DNA of 64,000 nt from Streptomyces rhizoryzae (GCF_023155275.1 NZ_JALMUV010000001.1:124001-188000), one strand, 5' to 3'. Numbered from the stretch's first letter, positions 52,343-60,946 are shown. Numbers and translations: made by a program. The notes: generated from the letters alone by a model not told the origin.

Positions 52343-54016
52343 ATGACCGAGACCACCGTCCACTCCGCGCACCCCGCCCCGCGCGCCACCGCCGTCCTGG
52401 ACGACGCCCACACCGGCGACATCCGCGGCGCGCTGGGCACCATCCGGCACGACGACACCGCCCCGCGCAAGGGCCTGTCCGCCAAGCTCAAGACCCTGCT
52501 GGCCGTCGTCGGCCCCGGCCTGATCGTGATGGTCGGCGACAACGACGCCGGCGCCTTCGCCACCTACGGCCAGGCCGGCCAGAACTACGGCACCCACCTG
52601 CTGTGGACCCTGCTCCTGCTCATCCCCGTCCTGTACGTCAACCAGGAGATGGTGCTGCGGCTCGGCGCCGTCACCGGGGTCGGCCACGCCCGCCTGATCC
52701 TGGAGCGCTTCGGGAAGTTCTGGGGCGCCTTCTCCGTCATCGACCTGTTCCTGCTCAACGCCCTGACACTGGTCACGGAGTTCATCGGCATCACCCTGGC
52801 CGCCGGGTACCTTGGCCTGCCCCGGGCCGCCGCGGTCCTGCTCGCCGCCGCCGTGATCATCGCCTCCGCGTTCACCGGCTCGTTCCGCCGCTTCGAACGG
52901 GTCGCCATCGCGCTCTGCGCGGCCTCCCTGCTGCTGGTGCCCCTCTACTTCCTCGTCCACCCGCCCACCGGCCAACTGGCGCACGACTTCGTCGTCCCCC
53001 AACTCCCGGACGGCCCCGGCGGATTGTCCACCGTCATGCTGCTGATCATCGGCATCGTCGGCACCACCGTCGCCCCCTGGCAGCTCTTCTTCCAGCAGTC
53101 CTACGTCATCGACAAGCGCATCACCCCGCGCTTCCTGTCCTATGAGAAGGCCGACCTGTGGATCGGCATCGCGGTCGTCGTGATCGGCGCCGCCGCCCTG
53201 ATGGGCTGCACCGCCGCGGCCTTCGCCGGCACGTCCGGCGCCGGCGCGTTCACCGACACCGCCGGGATCGCCCACGGCCTGGCCGCGCACGCCGGCAAGC
53301 TCGCCGGGGTGCTCTTCGCGATCGCCCTCCTGGACGCCTCGATCATCGGCGCCTTCGCGGTCTCGCTGTCCACCGCGTACGCCATCGGGGACGTGTTCGG
53401 CATCCGACACTCCCTGCACCGCGGCATCAAGGGCGCCAAGGGCTTCTACGCCGTCTACGCGGGCCTGGTCGCGGCCGCCGCGGCGATCGTCCTCATCCCC
53501 GGCTCCCCGCTCGGCCTGCTCACCGAGGGCGTGCAGACCCTCGCCGGCGTGCTGCTGCCGTCCGCCTCGGTCTTCCTGCTCCTGCTCTGCAACGACAAGG
53601 CCGTCCTCGGACCCTGGGTCAACGGCCGCGCCACGAACGCCTTCACGTCCCTCGTCGTCGCCGTCCTGGTCACCCTCTCCGTCATCCTCACCGCCGCGGT
53701 CCTCTTCCCCGACCTCGGCGCCGGCGCCATCCTGACCATCATGGCCTGCTGCGGCACGGCGGGCGTCCTGCTGCTGGGTTACGCCGCCCTGCGGCAGCGG
53801 CGCGGCAGGCGATCCCCCCACCCCCGCCCGGCGGCCCCCTCCCCCCACCCCGCCGACACCCCCCGTGCCGACTGGCGCATGCCGCCCCTCGCCACCCTCC
53901 CCGCCCCGACCTTCTCCCCCACCCGCAAGGCCGGCCTGACCGCCCTGCGGACGTATCTCCTGGTGGCGATGGTGCTGGTCGTGGTGAAGCTGGTGGAGGT
54001 GGGGATGGGGCAGTGA
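52343..54016 (+). CDS. Nramp-related transporter, probable Mg2+ type (NRMT-like)
   Basis: A 557-residue membrane protein of the Nramp superfamily with about 11-12 helices, a basic 50-residue lead and a Pro-rich loop before the last helix. The canonical DPGN of TM1 is replaced by NDAGAF (GLIVMVGDNDAGAFATYG), and the TM6 MPH region reads VAPWQLFFQQSYV, so the transition-metal site is lost. This is the pattern of Nramp-related magnesium transporters. The M-box upstream independently points to Mg2+. ATG 52343 has GGAAGG five bases upstream. The 300-base leader holds the riboswitch and a short ORF. Confidence 0.88.
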   Translation: MTETTVHSAHPAPRATAVLDDAHTGDIRGALGTIRHDDTAPRKGLSAKLKTLLAVVGPGLIVMVGDNDAGAFATYGQAGQNYGTHLLWTLLLLIPVLYVNQEMVLRLGAVTGVGHARLILERFGKFWGAFSVIDLFLLNALTLVTEFIGITLAAGYLGLPRAAAVLLAAAVIIASAFTGSFRRFERVAIALCAASLLLVPLYFLVHPPTGQLAHDFVVPQLPDGPGGLSTVMLLIIGIVGTTVAPWQLFFQQSYVIDKRITPRFLSYEKADLWIGIAVVVIGAAALMGCTAAAFAGTSGAGAFTDTAGIAHGLAAHAGKLAGVLFAIALLDASIIGAFAVSLSTAYAIGDVFGIRHSLHRGIKGAKGFYAVYAGLVAAAAAIVLIPGSPLGLLTEGVQTLAGVLLPSASVFLLLLCNDKAVLGPWVNGRATNAFTSLVVAVLVTLSVILTAAVLFPDLGAGAILTIMACCGTAGVLLLGYAALRQRRGRRSPHPRPAAPSPHPADTPRADWRMPPLATLPAPTFSPTRKAGLTALRTYLLVAMVLVVVKLVEVGMGQ

Positions 54017-54297
54017 GGGGATGGGGCGCTGAGCGGCGGGCCCTCCTGACGGCCACCGGTGGTGACCGGGCACCTGAGCGGCCCGGCTCCGGCCCGGGGA
54101 AACCCCCGTTCCGGTTCGGGGCAACACTTTGACCTCCCTCGCGCACCGGACTCCTACCGGGGGGCCTTCCGCCGGGCCCCGTTGCGCCCTCCCCTCCCCT
54201 CCTCCTCGTCCCCCGAGGGCTTCGGCGGGGCGGGGAGGGGAGGGAAGGGCGCTGCGCGACGAGGACCCGCCGCTGTGCGGAGCCGCCGTCCGCTGAC

Positions 54298-54320
54298 GTT
54301 GCCGTCAACTACTGCCGTCA
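54298..54320 (+). repeat. Tandem GTTGCCGTCA-type pair, cluster 1
   Basis: GTTGCCGTCA (54298-54307) and ACTGCCGTCA (54311-54320), 13 bases apart. Similar pairs lie at 55407-55428 and 57197-57218. They are candidate integrase arm-type sites. Confidence 0.6.
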
Positions 54321-54330
54321 CCCCATGCAG

Positions 54331-54361
54331 AAGCCCCGCCAGGACACACCTGACGGGGTTT
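54331..54361. terminator. Hairpin with T-rich tail at the end of the immunity gene unit
   Basis: CCCCG-C-CAGG and CCTG-A-CGGGG with loop ACACA, flanked by AA/TT pairs. It lies downstream of the minus-strand toxin/immunity unit. Confidence 0.6.
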
Positions 54362-54412
54362 CAACTTTGCTGCGGCTATCCAGCGCGAGGGTCGCGGGAT
54401 CGGGCAGCGAGG

Positions 54413-54919
54413 CTACACCTCACCCTCCAGCCAACGTTCGAACGGCGCGACCTCCGACAGTTCGGAATTGATCGCCTTCAACCCTCTGGCGAAGTCTTCG
54501 GCCAATTTCGAGAGCATCGCGACTAGCTCACTCCGCGCAACGCTCTCGCGCTCTGGGCTTGGAACCCATTTGGTCCGCGAATCGCAGTGAATCACCACGA
54601 GATCCCCGCTTGGACGGAAAGTCAAAGTCCTCTCGATGCCTTGCGAGTAGAGGTCAACTTCGACTTCGCGACGGTCGCGCACACCCACCAGAAGCGACGG
54701 GAGCTGCTCCATGAAGGCAGACAAGTCATACGCGACATCGAGCGGCCACTCATCACTCCCGAAGCCGCCAATGTGGAATGTGCTGCCTCCAGCGTCAGAG
54801 AGGACGCTACACGCCTCCATGACCAGGGTTTCGTAATCGTCACCCGGCTCCAGACCCGCTGAAGCGACAGCCACAGCACCAGTCGGCACGGCCGGATTGA
54901 ACGACACAGAGAAGCTCAT
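54413..54919 (-). CDS. Probable immunity protein of the displaced toxin cassette
   Basis: A 168-residue acidic protein (SFSVSFNPAVPTGAVAVASA start, many Asp/Glu) with no signal peptide and lower GC than the chromosome. It lies 12 bases downstream of a toxin-tip frame on the same strand, exactly where immunity genes sit in polymorphic toxin loci. No family is recognised; the role is inferred from position, size and charge. Confidence 0.6.
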   Translation of the reverse strand: MSFSVSFNPAVPTGAVAVASAGLEPGDDYETLVMEACSVLSDAGGSTFHIGGFGSDEWPLDVAYDLSAFMEQLPSLLVGVRDRREVEVDLYSQGIERTLTFRPSGDLVVIHCDSRTKWVPSPERESVARSELVAMLSKLAEDFARGLKAINSELSEVAPFERWLEGEV

Positions 54920-54931
54920 CTCTCCAGCCTC

Positions 54932-55303
54932 CTAGTTCGGACCAATGATCGGGAATCCCGTCTTGTACAACCCATTTGGACTCGGGACGATGGTAGCGGC
55001 CCGCACTTGGACGATACTCCCATCCGACATAATCACCTGCCCCAACCCGTCCGGAATGCGCACCGACCTGGGCCCGGCTCCTTCGACATGGAGTCCCTTC
55101 AAGAACTCTGCAGCGGCGTCATTGTCCAGCCACTGGCCTTGCTGATTCCCGGTGATACGAGCTCGATCGGTCAGAGCCTTCGTGTTCTTCGTTCCGGCGC
55201 CATGAGTCTTGAATGTATGACCCCACGTTTTAACGCTGTTGGAGGCCCAGTTCACGCAGCCGTTGCTGTTGTGAACCAAGACCGGAGTCTGCCCCGCCAG
55301 CAC
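54932..55303 (-). CDS. Displaced (orphan) C-terminal toxin tip with Hint remnant
   Basis: A 123-codon frame that starts within the tail of a Hint/intein-like processing domain (HTYYVLAGQTPVLVHN, the same as in the Rhs gene at 57921) and continues into a different toxin domain: KTWGHTFKTHGAG, GNQQGQWLDNDAAAEFL, and the end SPNGLYKTGFPIIGPN. Everything 5' of the Hint tail is missing, so it cannot be secreted as it stands. By resemblance the tip is probably a small RNase. A 23-base identity (55293-55315 and 58267-58289) would let it recombine onto the Rhs gene. Confidence 0.7.
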   Translation of the reverse strand: MLAGQTPVLVHNSNGCVNWASNSVKTWGHTFKTHGAGTKNTKALTDRARITGNQQGQWLDNDAAAEFLKGLHVEGAGPRSVRIPDGLGQVIMSDGSIVQVRAATIVPSPNGLYKTGFPIIGPN

Positions 55304-55406
55304 ATAGTACGTGTGCTGCGCGACCCCTCTCTATCTGCGTATTCGCAGATCAGCGGCGCTTTTGGGTTCCGCCGGTGTCCGTGGTTGTGCGGGGGAATCC
55401 GTGGGT

Positions 55407-55428
55407 GTTGCCGTCGCTACTGCCGTCA
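55407..55428 (+). repeat. Tandem GTTGCCGTC-type pair, cluster 2
   Basis: GTTGCCGTCG (55407-55416) and ACTGCCGTCA (55419-55428), 12 bases apart. See clusters 1 and 3. Confidence 0.6.
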
Positions 55429-55484
55429 GGGGCGCGGAGCGTGCGGTGGTGCTGCCGCTGGCGCGCTGTCGGCGCAGGGGGACT

Positions 55485-55766
55485 CTACTGCCAGGCTCCG
55501 GGCTCGGCGCGGACTATGGCGCGGACGGTCTGCTCGTAGTCCTGGTGGCCGGTGACGGCGCAGTGTTCGGCGATCCAGCGCGTCAGCTCGTCCGGGGTGT
55601 GCAGGGCGCCGGAGGTGGCGCCGCAGTTGCGTTCCTCGCCGGTGACTCAGAGCGCCGTGAAGGCCGGCAGCGCCAGAGGGTCCGGGGCGGTGGTCACGTG
55701 GTATTCGCGGAATCGGTAGCAGACTCGGGCGAGGCCATGCGGCGGCATGTCCGCGCTGTCAGACAT
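55485..55766 (-). pseudogene. DUF7848-like small protein gene with in-frame stop
   Basis: From ATG 55766 the frame reads VCYRFREYHVTTAPDPLALP, hits TGA after FTAL, then continues in the same frame with VTGEERNCGATSGALHTPDE and WIAEHCAVTGHQDYEQTVRA to TAG 55485. The continuous homology across one stop codon suggests a nonsense mutation. It overlaps the 3' end of the upstream hypothetical gene by eight bases, as in an operon. Confidence 0.65.
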
Positions 55767-56145
55767 CGCCGTCCCCGCCTTCCTCCGCCGCTTCGCCCTC
55801 CGAGTCGGGGAGGCGTTGCCCGCGCGAGTCGGCGACCCGGAGCGCGTCGGCGAGGGCTTCGGTCAACCGGCAGGCCAGCCAGCGGTATTCGGTGGCCGTC
55901 AGGATCTTCGCGCCGGGGGCCGTGGTGTCGCGGGCGTACTCCAGCAGTTCCTTGCTCATGCCGATCTGTACCGACTCGATGTTGTCGGCGAGGCTGGCGA
56001 GGTAGCCGTGGCCGTCGGTGCTGAGGTAGCAGGGTTTTCCCTCGGGGGTGGTCCACGGCAGCAGGCGCGGTCCGGTCAGTCCTGCTGCCGCGTCGTGGAG
56101 ATCCCTGCGGCGCATGCGGTCCACGTCGCTCCTGGGCTGGTTCAC
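55759..56145 (-). CDS. Conserved streptomycete hypothetical protein
   Basis: A 128-residue protein (TEYRWLACRLTEALADALRV) with an acidic tail, overlapping the DUF7848-like relic downstream. Such pairs occur in regulatory modules of streptomycetes near helix-turn-helix genes. No function can be given. Confidence 0.6.
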   Translation of the reverse strand: MNQPRSDVDRMRRRDLHDAAAGLTGPRLLPWTTPEGKPCYLSTDGHGYLASLADNIESVQIGMSKELLEYARDTTAPGAKILTATEYRWLACRLTEALADALRVADSRGQRLPDSEGEAAEEGGDGDV

Positions 56146-56271
56146 CGTGTACCCCCGGGCCTGGTCACTGGTTGAGACACCAAGACCGTAGGTACTGATG
56201 AGCCGTCACTCCATGCATGCGCCAGGGCAGTTGGTGACGGACAGTGCGGAAAGTGCTGCGTTGCGTGGCAG

Positions 56272-56400
56272 TTAGCCGACGACGCCCAGGTGGTCTGCCA
56301 TCTCGCGCATGTCGGCGGTGAGGGTGCGCTTGGGCTTCTTGAGGATCTCCTGCATGGTCTCGGCGGCCATCCGCTGGTGCCGCAGCCATTCCGGGGAGGC
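56272..56400 (-). pseudogene. 3' remnant of a hypothetical gene joined to the integrase fragment
   Basis: The frame ends SPEWLRHQRMAAETMQEI...TLTADMREMADHLGVVG, a convincing C-terminus, but upstream of about 56400 it runs into antisense integrase sequence. A deletion seems to have fused the two. Confidence 0.6.
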
Positions 56401-57195
56401 ATGGCGGACACCGGCCAGACCGTGACGTACGTCCACGCGGTCCTCAAGTCCGCCCTGGAACACGCCGTGCGCGAGGACGAACTGCCGCGCAACGTCGCCC
56501 GGAACGTCAAGACAACCGCGCCCCGCCCCAGGCGCTTCCAGCCCCTCACCGCCGCCGAAGCCAGCCAACTCCTTCAAGCGGCCAACGGCGACCGGCTTCA
56601 CGCCCTGTACGAACTCGCTCTGCGCACCGGACTCCGTAAGGGCGAACTCCTCGGGCTGCACTGGGAAGACCTCGACCTCGATGGCGGCACCGCCACCATC
56701 CACCGCTCCCTCCAGCGCACCCGAAGCCAGGGCCTGACCGTCTTGCATACCAAGACCCTGGCCTCCGAGCGGCGCATCGCCCTCCCCACCGAATGCCTGA
56801 GCTCCCTCAAGATCCACCAGGAAGAGCAGCAGGCAGAGCGCCAGGCGGCCGGAACGAGCTGGACGGACAACGGACTCATCTTCACTACCCCGAAGGGCAG
56901 GCCGCTCGATCCCGGCAACCTGACCCGCCGCTTCCGCCGCCTCCTCCACAACGCAGGACTTCGGACGATCCGCTTCCACGACCTCCGACACTCGACCGCC
57001 ACCCTGCTCCTGGAGCAAGGCGTCGACCTCGTCGTCATCAAGGAACTCCTCGGCCACGCCCACATCGGCGTCACCGCCGGTGTCTACGCCCACGTACGGC
57101 TCCGCCTCCAACGCCAGGCCATCGACACCCTCGGGGGCATCCTCAGCCAGACCGACGCCCCGGACGACCCGCCCACCGCAGCCGTCGTCCGCTGA
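56401..57195 (+). pseudogene. Tyrosine recombinase/integrase, 5' truncated
   Basis: The remaining 264 codons start in the core-binding domain (TVTYVHAVLKSALEHAVRED) and contain the whole catalytic domain: Arg in LALRTGLRKGELLGLHWEDL, HDLRHSTATLLLEQG, LLGHAHIGVTAGVYAHV with the nucleophile Tyr. About 110 N-terminal residues are missing, cut at the junction near 56400. The family is the pSAM2/phage-type integrase of streptomycetes. It is probably inactive. Confidence 0.85.
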
Positions 57196-57196
57196 C

Positions 57197-57218
57197 GTTG
57201 CCGTCACCGTTGCCGTCA
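57197..57218 (+). repeat. Tandem GTTGCCGTCA pair, cluster 3
   Basis: GTTGCCGTCA at 57197-57206 and 57209-57218, right after the integrase stop, where arm-type binding sites of the cognate att site are expected. Confidence 0.6.
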
Positions 57219-57226
57219 CAAGACGC

Positions 57227-57260
57227 CAGGCCCCGCCGGAGATCATTCCGGCGGGGCCTG
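57227..57260. terminator. Hairpin terminator, 14-bp perfect stem
   Basis: CAGGCCCCGCCGGA (57227-57240), loop GATCAT, TCCGGCGGGGCCTG (57247-57260), then ATTAATCT. It ends the integrase unit and faces the immunity gene. Confidence 0.85.
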
Positions 57261-57348
57261 ATTAATCTATTTTCCCGAGCAATGCAAATACTCCGACTAT
57301 TAGGCGTACCGCACCAGGCGCTTACCGAACCCCTTGACTCGGTTCAAC

Positions 57349-57918
57349 CTATCCGCGCGAAGAAGTATCACTCGCCGGGATCGTATAGGAAGCTGCGAGA
57401 CTCTCGTCGAAGAACACGATCAGCTCGTCAGGCATATACGTGAACCCCTCCCCCTCAGCCGAACCTAGAGCAATAACCAGGCTTGACTTATTGGAGAATC
57501 CAAGGCGATACGCCCACGGCATTTCAGGACACCCGTCATTGGGAACGTGCCAGGCAGGACTGATCTCCACAATATCCGCCCCAAGGAACCTCTCCCAATC
57601 GACATGGTCGCTCACGTCGACAGTGTCCCCAGGCAAGTCGGCGTCCGACTCTCCAGGTTCCCTAAGCTCGATTGCCATCCCTTCGTTGAGGCCATCCATC
57701 GCCCAGGACAGGGACAGTGCAGCCCCGGTGCTCATGAGCAGATCAACGGCCATGTCGACTTCATGAGCACGATCCTCCCTGTGCCCTTCGGGCCAGGTTT
57801 CCCCCTGCGGAACTACGTAGCGGACCGCACTCACAGACGCCCCCGCGATCGCACCCCGAAGGTCAGCGAGACTAGCGTCGCCGCGCGCCTTTGCATCCCA
57901 CGGCTCGATTACCAACAT
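57349..57918 (-). CDS. Probable immunity protein of the Rhs toxin
   Basis: A 189-residue acidic protein (FLGADIVEISPAWHVPNDG; GFTYMPDELIVFFDESLA), with its ATG two bases after the stop of the Rhs/toxin gene. The position, charge, size and lower GC fit a cognate immunity protein. It is not homologous by eye to the immunity gene at 54413. No family is recognised. Confidence 0.65.
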   Translation of the reverse strand: MLVIEPWDAKARGDASLADLRGAIAGASVSAVRYVVPQGETWPEGHREDRAHEVDMAVDLLMSTGAALSLSWAMDGLNEGMAIELREPGESDADLPGDTVDVSDHVDWERFLGADIVEISPAWHVPNDGCPEMPWAYRLGFSNKSSLVIALGSAEGEGFTYMPDELIVFFDESLAASYTIPASDTSSRG

Positions 57919-57920
57919 GC

Positions 57921-59801
57921 CTAGTACCGCCCGAAGTATTGGAACTGCCCATTTGCGTCGAAGGTCGCACCGATCCCGCGCCCACCAGCAGGGTCCGGCA
58001 TGATATACCGCGTTCCGCCCGCGAAGTTGCCGGAATTGACAGCGGACGTAGTGGTTTGCGGATTGGTTAGAATGTCGTCCAACAAATCCTGCCCGGCGGT
58101 CTTCAATTCCTTGCCGGGAACCACAGGAAGGTCGCCGCGGTTCATGTGCTTCTGGTATTCACGGCCTGCATGAGTCGTCTTCCCCTTTGCTGGACGCATT
58201 CCACTCTGCGAAAGCGCATCCAGATCAGGGCAGCCTCCGGAGTTATGCACGAGCACGGGAGTCTCGCCCGCCAGCACATAGTACGTGTGCGTGCCCGCGA
58301 TGGTCAGGTCGTGGGTTCGCTGCTGCTTCGTGAAATGGCGGACTGCTGTGAGCTTGGCCGTTGCGCCCTGGGGTGTACGGAGTTCGGTGCCTGGGCTCAG
58401 CTCACCGGCATCGATCCACTCCTTCTGGTCGACGGACCAGAAGGGGTGGGTGTCGGTGGCGATGATGCTGGAGTTGCCGGAGGGGGTTTGGATGGTGAGG
58501 TCGGTGAATTCCTTGTCGTCCTTGGTGATGATGGTGGCGACGACGGGGCGGGTGGTGGTTTTCCCGGTCTCGGGGTCGGTGGCTATGACCTTGTCGCCGG
58601 TTGTGACGTCCTCGATGCGCTTGTGTTCGCCGTCGGCGAGGGCTACCTCGGTGTCCGGCAGGAAGCTGTGGGAGCAGGGGCCGGCTCCCCGAGAGGAACC
58701 GCGCCCTCCGAGGCGTCCGGCAGGCCCCTCACCACCGACGCCCGCAAGCGCACCCGCGGCCATGGAGTTGGCTATCAGCTCCAAGCGGCTTTGCTGGCAG
58801 TGTTTGGCCATCTCCGCACACACCGCCAGCCGGAGACCTGCCAGGGTCCACTGAGTGATCGGCTCGCTCGGGTCGATGTTGAACGTGCCCTGGTAGAAAA
58901 GCTTTTGGCTCGAGGCCCGGGCGTAGACGCGTTCGGTGAACTCGTCGGCGCGGCCCCACGTCGCATCGATGTAGAGGCCGGGGAGTACGGCGGCCTTGGG
59001 CCGAGATGCTCGGTAATGGCCATATTTCCGGGGGTTGCTGTCCGCGAGAGCGTCCAGGAAATCGCGGCGCTCCTTGCTTGTGCCCCACTCCAGCCACGGG
59101 CAGTTGACCGGGTCGCAGCCGGTGCCGCCGTTGTTGATGGCGTTCATCAGGCCAGTGGGGTCACTGAAGGTGATCGGGCTGTTGCTGCTGTACGTGTAGC
59201 CGTTGATTTGCTGGGGTTCCGTCAGGTCCATCAACGGGTCGACGGAGAGGAAGCGGCCCGTGTCCGGGTCGTATTCGCGGGCGCCCAGGTGGGTGAGGCC
59301 GGTGTCGGCGGTGTCATTGGTGCCGCCGACGAAGCCCTTGGTGCCGGGCCAGGCGGGGGGTTCGGGGCCGCGGAGGCCGCCGAAGGGGAGGGTGCGGCGC
59401 TGGGTGAGGGTCTGGTTGGCGGTGTTGACGGCGAGTTGGCCGGTGCCCTGGTGGTCGGCGAGGGTGAGGGTGTAGGTGCCGTCGTCGGACAGGACGGCCT
59501 GGTTGCCGCCGCCGAGGGGGAGGTAGCGGGTGGCCTTGGGGGTGTCGGAGCCCTTGTCGAGGGTGACTTCGGTGTGGTCGGCGAGGGTGAGGGTGGTTTT
59601 GGTGTCGGTGCGGGTGATCAGGCGGTTGCCGTCGGCGTCGTAGACGTAGGCGGTGGTTTTGGTGCCCTTGTCGCCGGTGGGTTCGGTGACCTTGGCCAGG
59701 TGGCCTTCGGGGGCCCAGGTGAGGGTCTGCTTGTCGCCGTGGAGGGTGCGGGTGGCGGTGTTGCCGGTCGGGTCGTAGGTGTAGGTGGCGGACTTGTAGC
59801 C
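57921..59801 (-). CDS. Rhs-family polymorphic toxin, 5' truncated (Rhs core, Hint, toxin)
   Basis: About 626 codons of an Rhs protein whose N-terminus is lost at about 59801; the frame stays open to a GTG at 59933, but that part is unrelated filler. Domains in order: YD repeats (YDPTGNTATRTL), the hyperconserved core LGAREYDPDTGRFLSVDPL ending DPTGL, a Hint processing domain (SFLPDTEVALADGEHKRIED to TPVLVHN), and a C-terminal toxin (THAGREYQKH, DLLDDILTNPQT, GRGIGATFDANGQF), which resembles small RNase-like tips. Without a signal or full YD shell it is probably not delivered. The immunity gene follows directly. Confidence 0.8.
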   Translation of the reverse strand, partial: GYKSATYTYDPTGNTATRTLHGDKQTLTWAPEGHLAKVTEPTGDKGTKTTAYVYDADGNRLITRTDTKTTLTLADHTEVTLDKGSDTPKATRYLPLGGGNQAVLSDDGTYTLTLADHQGTGQLAVNTANQTLTQRRTLPFGGLRGPEPPAWPGTKGFVGGTNDTADTGLTHLGAREYDPDTGRFLSVDPLMDLTEPQQINGYTYSSNSPITFSDPTGLMNAINNGGTGCDPVNCPWLEWGTSKERRDFLDALADSNPRKYGHYRASRPKAAVLPGLYIDATWGRADEFTERVYARASSQKLFYQGTFNIDPSEPITQWTLAGLRLAVCAEMAKHCQQSRLELIANSMAAGALAGVGGEGPAGRLGGRGSSRGAGPCSHSFLPDTEVALADGEHKRIEDVTTGDKVIATDPETGKTTTRPVVATIITKDDKEFTDLTIQTPSGNSSIIATDTHPFWSVDQKEWIDAGELSPGTELRTPQGATAKLTAVRHFTKQQRTHDLTIAGTHTYYVLAGETPVLVHNSGGCPDLDALSQSGMRPAKGKTTHAGREYQKHMNRGDLPVVPGKELKTAGQDLLDDILTNPQTTTSAVNSGNFAGGTRYIMPDPAGGRGIGATFDANGQFQYFGRY

Positions 59802-59986
59802 GGGTCGCCGCACCGTCCGCGCCGTCCGCACCGGCCAGCGGGCGGTCGGGCACCCGCCGGCCCGCCCACCGGCCGCCGCCGGACGGGGCAGCCCACCGGC
59901 GCCCGTACCGCTCCCCGCGCGGCGCCCCCGCACCGCCCCCGAACGAGCCGTCCATGCTGCGCGGCCCGGGGTCCGCCGCCCGCGCC

Positions 59987-60019
59987 GAAGGGGGCACCGG
60001 CGGTGCCGGTGCCCCCTTC
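59987..60019. terminator. Hairpin terminator, 15-bp perfect stem
   Basis: GAAGGGGGCACCGGC (59987-60001), loop GGT, GCCGGTGCCCCCTTC (60005-60019), just after the EamA transporter operon on the minus strand. Confidence 0.85.
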
Positions 60020-60032
60020 CCGGTGCGGTCCC

Positions 60033-60944
60033 TCAGGAGGTCCGGGCCCGTTGGGTGACCACGATGCAGGTGAGGACGATGGCGGCGGTCAGCGGCACCG
60101 CCGCGGTGAAGTGCTCACCGAGCAGGAGCACGGCCCACACCAGGGTCAGCAGCGGTTGCGCCAGCTGGAGTTGGCTGGCCCGCGCCACACCGATCAGGCC
60201 CATGCCCTTGTACCAGACGACGAAGCCGCCGAACTGCGAGACGGCCGCGATGTAGGCCATGCCGGCCACCGCCTTCGCGGTGAGGTGCACCGGCTCGTTC
60301 GGGAGCGCGCACAGCGACACGACGAGGTTGACGGGGGCCGCGAGCACCACGCCCCAGGCGATGACGCGCCAGCCCGGCATGCGCGCGGACAGCCGCCCGC
60401 CCTGCGCGTAGCCCGCCGCGCAGACCAGCAGGGCGCCGAAGAGGTAGAGGTCCGCGACGGTCGGCCGGCCGTGGTTCTGCGCCAGCGTGTAGACGACGAC
60501 GGTCGCCGCTCCGATCCCGGCCGCGGCCCAGAAGACCTTGGACGGGCTGCGCCGGGTGAGCACCGCGGAGATCGCCGCCGTGGCCATCGGCAGCGCGCCG
60601 ATGACGACCGCCGAGTTCGCGGTGGAGGAGGTCTGTAGCGCGAGCGTGGTGAGCAGCGGGAAGCCGACCGCGCAGCCGCCCGCGACGACGGCGAGCGCGG
60701 GCCAGTCCGCGCGCGCCGGCAGCGGCGCCCGGGTCAGCAGGAGCGCGGCGAGCGCGATGACGGCGGCGAGGACCCCGCGGACCCCGATGGCGCTCCACGG
60801 CCCGAAGCCGTCGAGCGCCCAGACCGTGCCGGGGAAGCTGAAGGAGAAGCTGATGACGCCCAGCGCCGCGTAGAGCGTGCCACCGGCGGGCCCGGCCGCC
60901 GTGGTGGTGCTGAGGGGGGTGAGGGAACTGTGCTGCGATGTCAC
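60033..60944 (-). CDS. EamA/DMT family transporter (DcsJ-like exporter)
   Basis: A 303-residue membrane protein with ten predicted helices in two EamA repeats (LYAALGVISFSFSFPGTVWA at the start, QPLLTLVWAVLLLGEHFTAA near the end). Such proteins export amino acids and small metabolites. GTG 60944 has GGAAGAG nine bases upstream, and the gene follows the ATP-grasp gene with two bases between, so the two are coupled. In the D-cycloserine cluster an integral membrane exporter (DcsJ) accompanies the ATP-grasp ligase; the context here supports export of a small amino-acid-like product. Confidence 0.85.
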   Translation of the reverse strand: MTSQHSSLTPLSTTTAAGPAGGTLYAALGVISFSFSFPGTVWALDGFGPWSAIGVRGVLAAVIALAALLLTRAPLPARADWPALAVVAGGCAVGFPLLTTLALQTSSTANSAVVIGALPMATAAISAVLTRRSPSKVFWAAAGIGAATVVVYTLAQNHGRPTVADLYLFGALLVCAAGYAQGGRLSARMPGWRVIAWGVVLAAPVNLVVSLCALPNEPVHLTAKAVAGMAYIAAVSQFGGFVVWYKGMGLIGVARASQLQLAQPLLTLVWAVLLLGEHFTAAVPLTAAIVLTCIVVTQRARTS

Positions 60945-60946
60945 TG

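Larger units (their letters stand above)
54017..54412. other. Intergenic junction of the transporter gene and the toxin island
   Basis: No gene is seen. At 54288-54307 it holds GTCCGCTGACGTTGCCGTCA, identical to 57187-57206 at the 3' end of the truncated integrase gene, so this may be the left scar of an inserted element. Confidence 0.5.
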
